Below, piece by piece: positions 5,995-7,611 of a DNA stretch of 7,611 nt. The position numbers and the translations under genes were made by a program. The stretch spans positions 1-7,611 of the forward strand of contig JAEOSP010000149.1 in assembly GCA_016840305.1 (NCBI GenBank), in the 5' to 3' direction. This DNA comes from Candidatus Hodarchaeota archaeon (GTDB lineage Archaea; Asgardarchaeota; Heimdallarchaeia; Hodarchaeales; Hodarchaeaceae). How positions within the stretch are numbered: the stretch's first letter is position 1; each line of letters starts with the position of its first letter. The notes under the pieces were generated by a model. That model worked only from the letters and a program-made list of their open reading frames with translations, did not search any database and was not told the origin of the DNA.

Positions 5995-6852
5995 TTACAT
6001 TTCTCTAATTTTTTTTATCAATTCTCCCGCCTCTTCAGATCTCTCTAAGATCAAATCACTAGAGGATTTTACTTCACTTGATTCAGATAAAGCATTAATT
6101 GTAGTCCCTGCTCCTACAATGATTTGTAAAATATTACCGATCTTATGAGAATAATCGTCTTTTAAGACATTTTGCTTTTTTAGGTATATCCCTTGTTCCA
6201 AATGTAAGAAAACCATTAATCCAAGTAAAGTTACAGCTACAACTGATGAATAATAAGCCATTATAGCAATACTATCAGTACTAAAGTATAATCCATAACT
6301 ATAGTCAGGAACACGAGTAATGATAAAAATGAAAACTAATACGTAAGTTGCTAAGAATATCATCAAGAGGAGGATCAAGCCATAGCTGTATTGTAAGATA
6401 ATTCTGATTTCTTTCCTATTAGAGTTTACTAGAAACAGGAAAATCACAATTATAAGAAATTGAAAGAAAATAGAGATATTGATTGCTAAGAAGACGTCAA
6501 GGAGTATGAATACGAAGATTGGGACAGTAACAATGACCAATAATATACTAGCGAAAATGTTTCTTGGATAGGTTATGAAATACATGGAAAGCCCTGTGAT
6601 TAGCAAATAAAGTCCAATATTGAGAAATATCACATTTGATGTACGTAAAATATTCACAACAAAGAGATCTTCAGTTACGGCTAAACCAAAAGGTAAAAAG
6701 CCAGAAATCAGAAGAAAAATCCAACCTATAAGTTGTAAACTATGTCTCCTATCCTTTGTTTTTGAATACATATCTGAAGATACGATTACTCCAATAACAC
6801 GAGAAATAATGTTAATAATTAATCCAAATACAACTAAATCATGTATTTCCAA
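5995..6852 (-). CDS. 7-TM sensor protein with DHp phosphoacceptor domain but no ATPase domain
   Basis: A 285-residue protein. Seven hydrophobic helices fall at about 5-25, 40-60, 73-93, 100-121, 124-142, 152-178 and 194-216. A short linker leads to a cytoplasmic helical pair, residues 229-285. Its first helix reads KDDYSHKIGNILQIIVG with H236 in H-x-x-x-N (N240), and its second reads SSDLILERSEEAGELIKKIREM. This is the layout of a histidine-kinase dimerisation/phosphoacceptor (DHp) domain; the H-x-x-x-N-x-L-Q-x-I-x-G pattern also recalls Spo0B-type phosphotransferases. The protein stops where the catalytic HATPase domain would begin. The DNA beyond the stop (5867-5994) shows no N-box in any minus frame, so this is not a simple frameshift. 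The start is TTG 6852, because an in-frame TAA lies 15 codons upstream with no ATG between, and the first internal Met (M28) would remove helix 1. It may pass phosphate to a receiver such as that at 1-506. Confidence 0.88.
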   Translation of the reverse strand: MEIHDLVVFGLIINIISRVIGVIVSSDMYSKTKDRRHSLQLIGWIFLLISGFLPFGLAVTEDLFVVNILRTSNVIFLNIGLYLLITGLSMYFITYPRNIFASILLVIVTVPIFVFILLDVFLAINISIFFQFLIIVIFLFLVNSNRKEIRIILQYSYGLILLLMIFLATYVLVFIFIITRVPDYSYGLYFSTDSIAIMAYYSSVVAVTLLGLMVFLHLEQGIYLKKQNVLKDDYSHKIGNILQIIVGAGTTINALSESSEVKSSSDLILERSEEAGELIKKIREM

Positions 6853-6901
6853 GTTAAAATTCGTTCCTATTTTGTTCGTTGAGTTGTAATTTTACATGTA
6901 T

Positions 6902-6917
6902 CCTTTAGTTATATGAA
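6902..6917 (-). promoter_or_regulatory. Possible TATA box of the 7-TM DHp gene
   Basis: The minus strand reads TTCATATAACTAAAGG, about 58 bases before the TTG start at 6852. Transcription would start near 6885 with a leader of about 33 bases containing a weak AGGAAC. This suggests the gene is transcribed separately from the winged-helix gene upstream. Confidence 0.4.
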
Positions 6918-7034
6918 TCTTCGCAAATTGCTACTTATCCGAGAGAGCAATAAAGTTTCATTTGTCATCCTTCTTCCATTTTATGTAAGTATAACAGACC
7001 AATCAGTGGTAGTTCACCAGTCAGTAATGAATCT

Positions 7035-7054
7035 CTTAGAATTTCTCTTCTAAG
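7035..7054. repeat. 7-bp inverted repeat (hairpin) beyond the winged-helix gene
   Basis: CTTAGAA (7035-7041) pairs with TTCTAAG (7048-7054) around a 6-base loop, 40-60 bases past the stop of the minus-strand winged-helix gene. A perfect 12-base palindrome CAGATTAATCTG lies at 7066-7077. No T-run follows on the minus strand, so a terminator role is not established. Confidence 0.5.
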
Positions 7055-7095
7055 CTATTTCTTTCCAGATTAATCTGATTAAGAAAGGATGTCAT

Positions 7096-7464
7096 CTATT
7101 CGGGATTAGTGATCATCTTGAAGAATTCAATCGAACTGTTCGCTGGCCACTCTATATGTATAACGAAGGATTTTGCAGTTGCTCGATAATACTTAAGAAA
7201 GAAACCATATTCATTTTGGACCTTCCGGGTTTGAAAGACTAATTCTTTAGATACGAGGTCATCTAGATATCTTTTTATGGTTCCAGGGTTTAGGTTTGTT
7301 TCTTGTTTCAATTCCATTATGTTTAACTCTTTCTTAAGTAGTAATTTGAGGATCAACTGCTTTTTTGGGTGGAATAAAACGGGAACCACTGCTGGGTCAC
7401 TAATAATTTTGACCTGCGGTATATCTGAACCCTCATCTCCATCTGGTGGTTTATTGTAAACCAT
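7096..7464 (-). CDS. Winged-helix transcriptional regulator (ArsR/HTH_20-like)
   Basis: A 122-residue protein with one winged-helix DNA-binding domain. After an acidic N-terminal tail (PPDGDEGSDIPQ) comes DPAVVPVLFHPKKQ leading into helix 1 (about 33-45, LILKLLLKK). Helix 2 is about 49-57 (IMELKQETN), recognition helix 3 about 59-73 (NPGTIKRYLDDLVSKEL), and the wing about 76-104 (VFQTRKVQNEY, then KYYRATAKSFVIHI). The NPGTIKRYL...L pattern is typical of archaeal ArsR/HTH_20-type regulators. There is no ligand-binding domain and no metal-binding Cys cluster, so any signal would have to be bound by the short C-terminal part. ATG 7464 is the only good start, and the open frame of an upstream gene overlaps it by 14 bases, suggesting co-transcription. 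An opposite-strand frame at 7277-7459 is a shadow. Confidence 0.9.
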   Translation of the reverse strand: MVYNKPPDGDEGSDIPQVKIISDPAVVPVLFHPKKQLILKLLLKKELNIMELKQETNLNPGTIKRYLDDLVSKELVFQTRKVQNEYGFFLKYYRATAKSFVIHIEWPANSSIEFFKMITNPE

Positions 7465-7611
7465 TCTCAGTTAACCCAGCTGAAGTATCCCTTTTGGTTC
7501 CTGTTTTCAATATAGTTGTGTTATATATCCGCGTTGAGATTAAACTGAGAATAGGTAACCCCACTGATACATTCATATAGGCAACAATCAAAAACAGGAT
7601 ATTGAATACTA
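7451..7611 (-). CDS. Probable membrane protein C-terminus (partial, enters from right edge)
   Basis: On the minus strand a frame is open from the right edge to TAA at 7453-7451, 52 residues. It begins with a hydrophobic segment (VFNILFLIVAYMNVSVGLPI, then LSLI) that could be one membrane helix or the end of one, followed by a hydrophilic tail (STRIYNTTILKTGTKRDTSA, then GLTENGLQ). The other two minus frames have stops. It overlaps the winged-helix start by 14 bases, a common operon arrangement for a membrane protein and its regulator. The family cannot be named from so short a piece, and it may be a chance open frame. Confidence 0.45.
   Translation of the reverse strand, partial: VFNILFLIVAYMNVSVGLPILSLISTRIYNTTILKTGTKRDTSAGLTENGLQ
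7463..7552. repeat. 10-bp inverted repeat flanking the winged-helix promoter region
   Basis: ATTCTCAGTT at 7463-7472 overlaps the winged-helix start codon, and its exact complement AACTGAGAAT lies at 7543-7552, just upstream of the TATA-like box at 7521-7530. A regulator binding both arms could autoregulate the gene. This is inference; two 10-base arms 70 bases apart could occur by chance. Confidence 0.4.
7521..7530 (-). promoter_or_regulatory. Possible TATA box of the winged-helix gene
   Basis: The minus strand reads GGATATATAA here, about 60 bases before ATG 7464; transcription would start near 7500. It lies within the putative membrane-protein frame, so either this is an internal promoter or one of the two assignments is wrong. 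Confidence 0.35.

Noticed and set aside
6620..6889. Plus-strand open frame opposite the 7-TM gene
   Set aside because: Antisense to hydrophobic helices of a convincing membrane protein; no start signals or motif.
7277..7459. Plus-strand open frame opposite the winged-helix gene
   Set aside because: Shadow of the winged-helix coding frame.

Overview
The window is AT-rich and looks archaeal. TATA-like boxes lie 25-45 bases before several genes, Shine-Dalgarno sites are mostly weak or missing, one gene looks leaderless, and TTG is a plausible start in two places. Gene content (archaeal winged-helix regulator, VapC-type PIN remnant, threonine-rich surface-protein remnant with a C-terminal membrane anchor, 7-TM protein ending in a histidine-kinase dimerisation domain) would suit an Asgard archaeon, perhaps Heimdallarchaeia-like. 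That lineage is inference from general impression, not from a marker gene.

Layout. 1-506 (minus): response regulator with a complete receiver domain, running off the left edge. 507-921: no recognisable gene. 922-1469 (plus): decayed toxin-antitoxin locus, made of a possible antitoxin tail and a VapC/PIN toxin broken by stops and frame changes. 1545-1579: 16-base tandem repeat. 1603-1830 (minus): intact two-TM miniprotein with the best ribosome binding site in the window. 2074-2338 (minus): 3' end of a secreted, membrane-anchored surface protein, frameshifted and missing its N-terminus. 2548-3333 (minus): unrecognised 261-residue protein. 3334-3861: gene-poor, possibly with transposase debris. 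3862-5118 (plus): MFS efflux-type transporter. 5279-5866 (plus): small calcineurin-like metallophosphoesterase. 5995-6852 (minus): 7-TM protein ending in a histidine-kinase dimerisation/phosphoacceptor domain with no ATPase domain. 7096-7464 (minus): small winged-helix regulator, overlapped at its 5' end by the tail of a probable membrane protein entering from the right edge.

How they work together. Intact single genes, mostly with their own promoter-like elements, alternate with decayed accessory genes, so this is not one long operon. Two phosphorelay-type parts share the minus strand: a response regulator (left edge) and a 7-TM protein with phosphoacceptor His but no catalytic ATPase domain. 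They are about 5.5 kb apart, so a functional link is only a hypothesis. The tightest linkage is at the right edge, where a membrane-protein tail and a winged-helix gene overlap by 14 bases.

I found no clear multi-gene novel system. The most interesting items are the ATPase-less 7-TM DHp protein, the response regulator with an unidentified second domain, the overlapping membrane-protein/winged-helix pair, and the orphan 261-residue protein.
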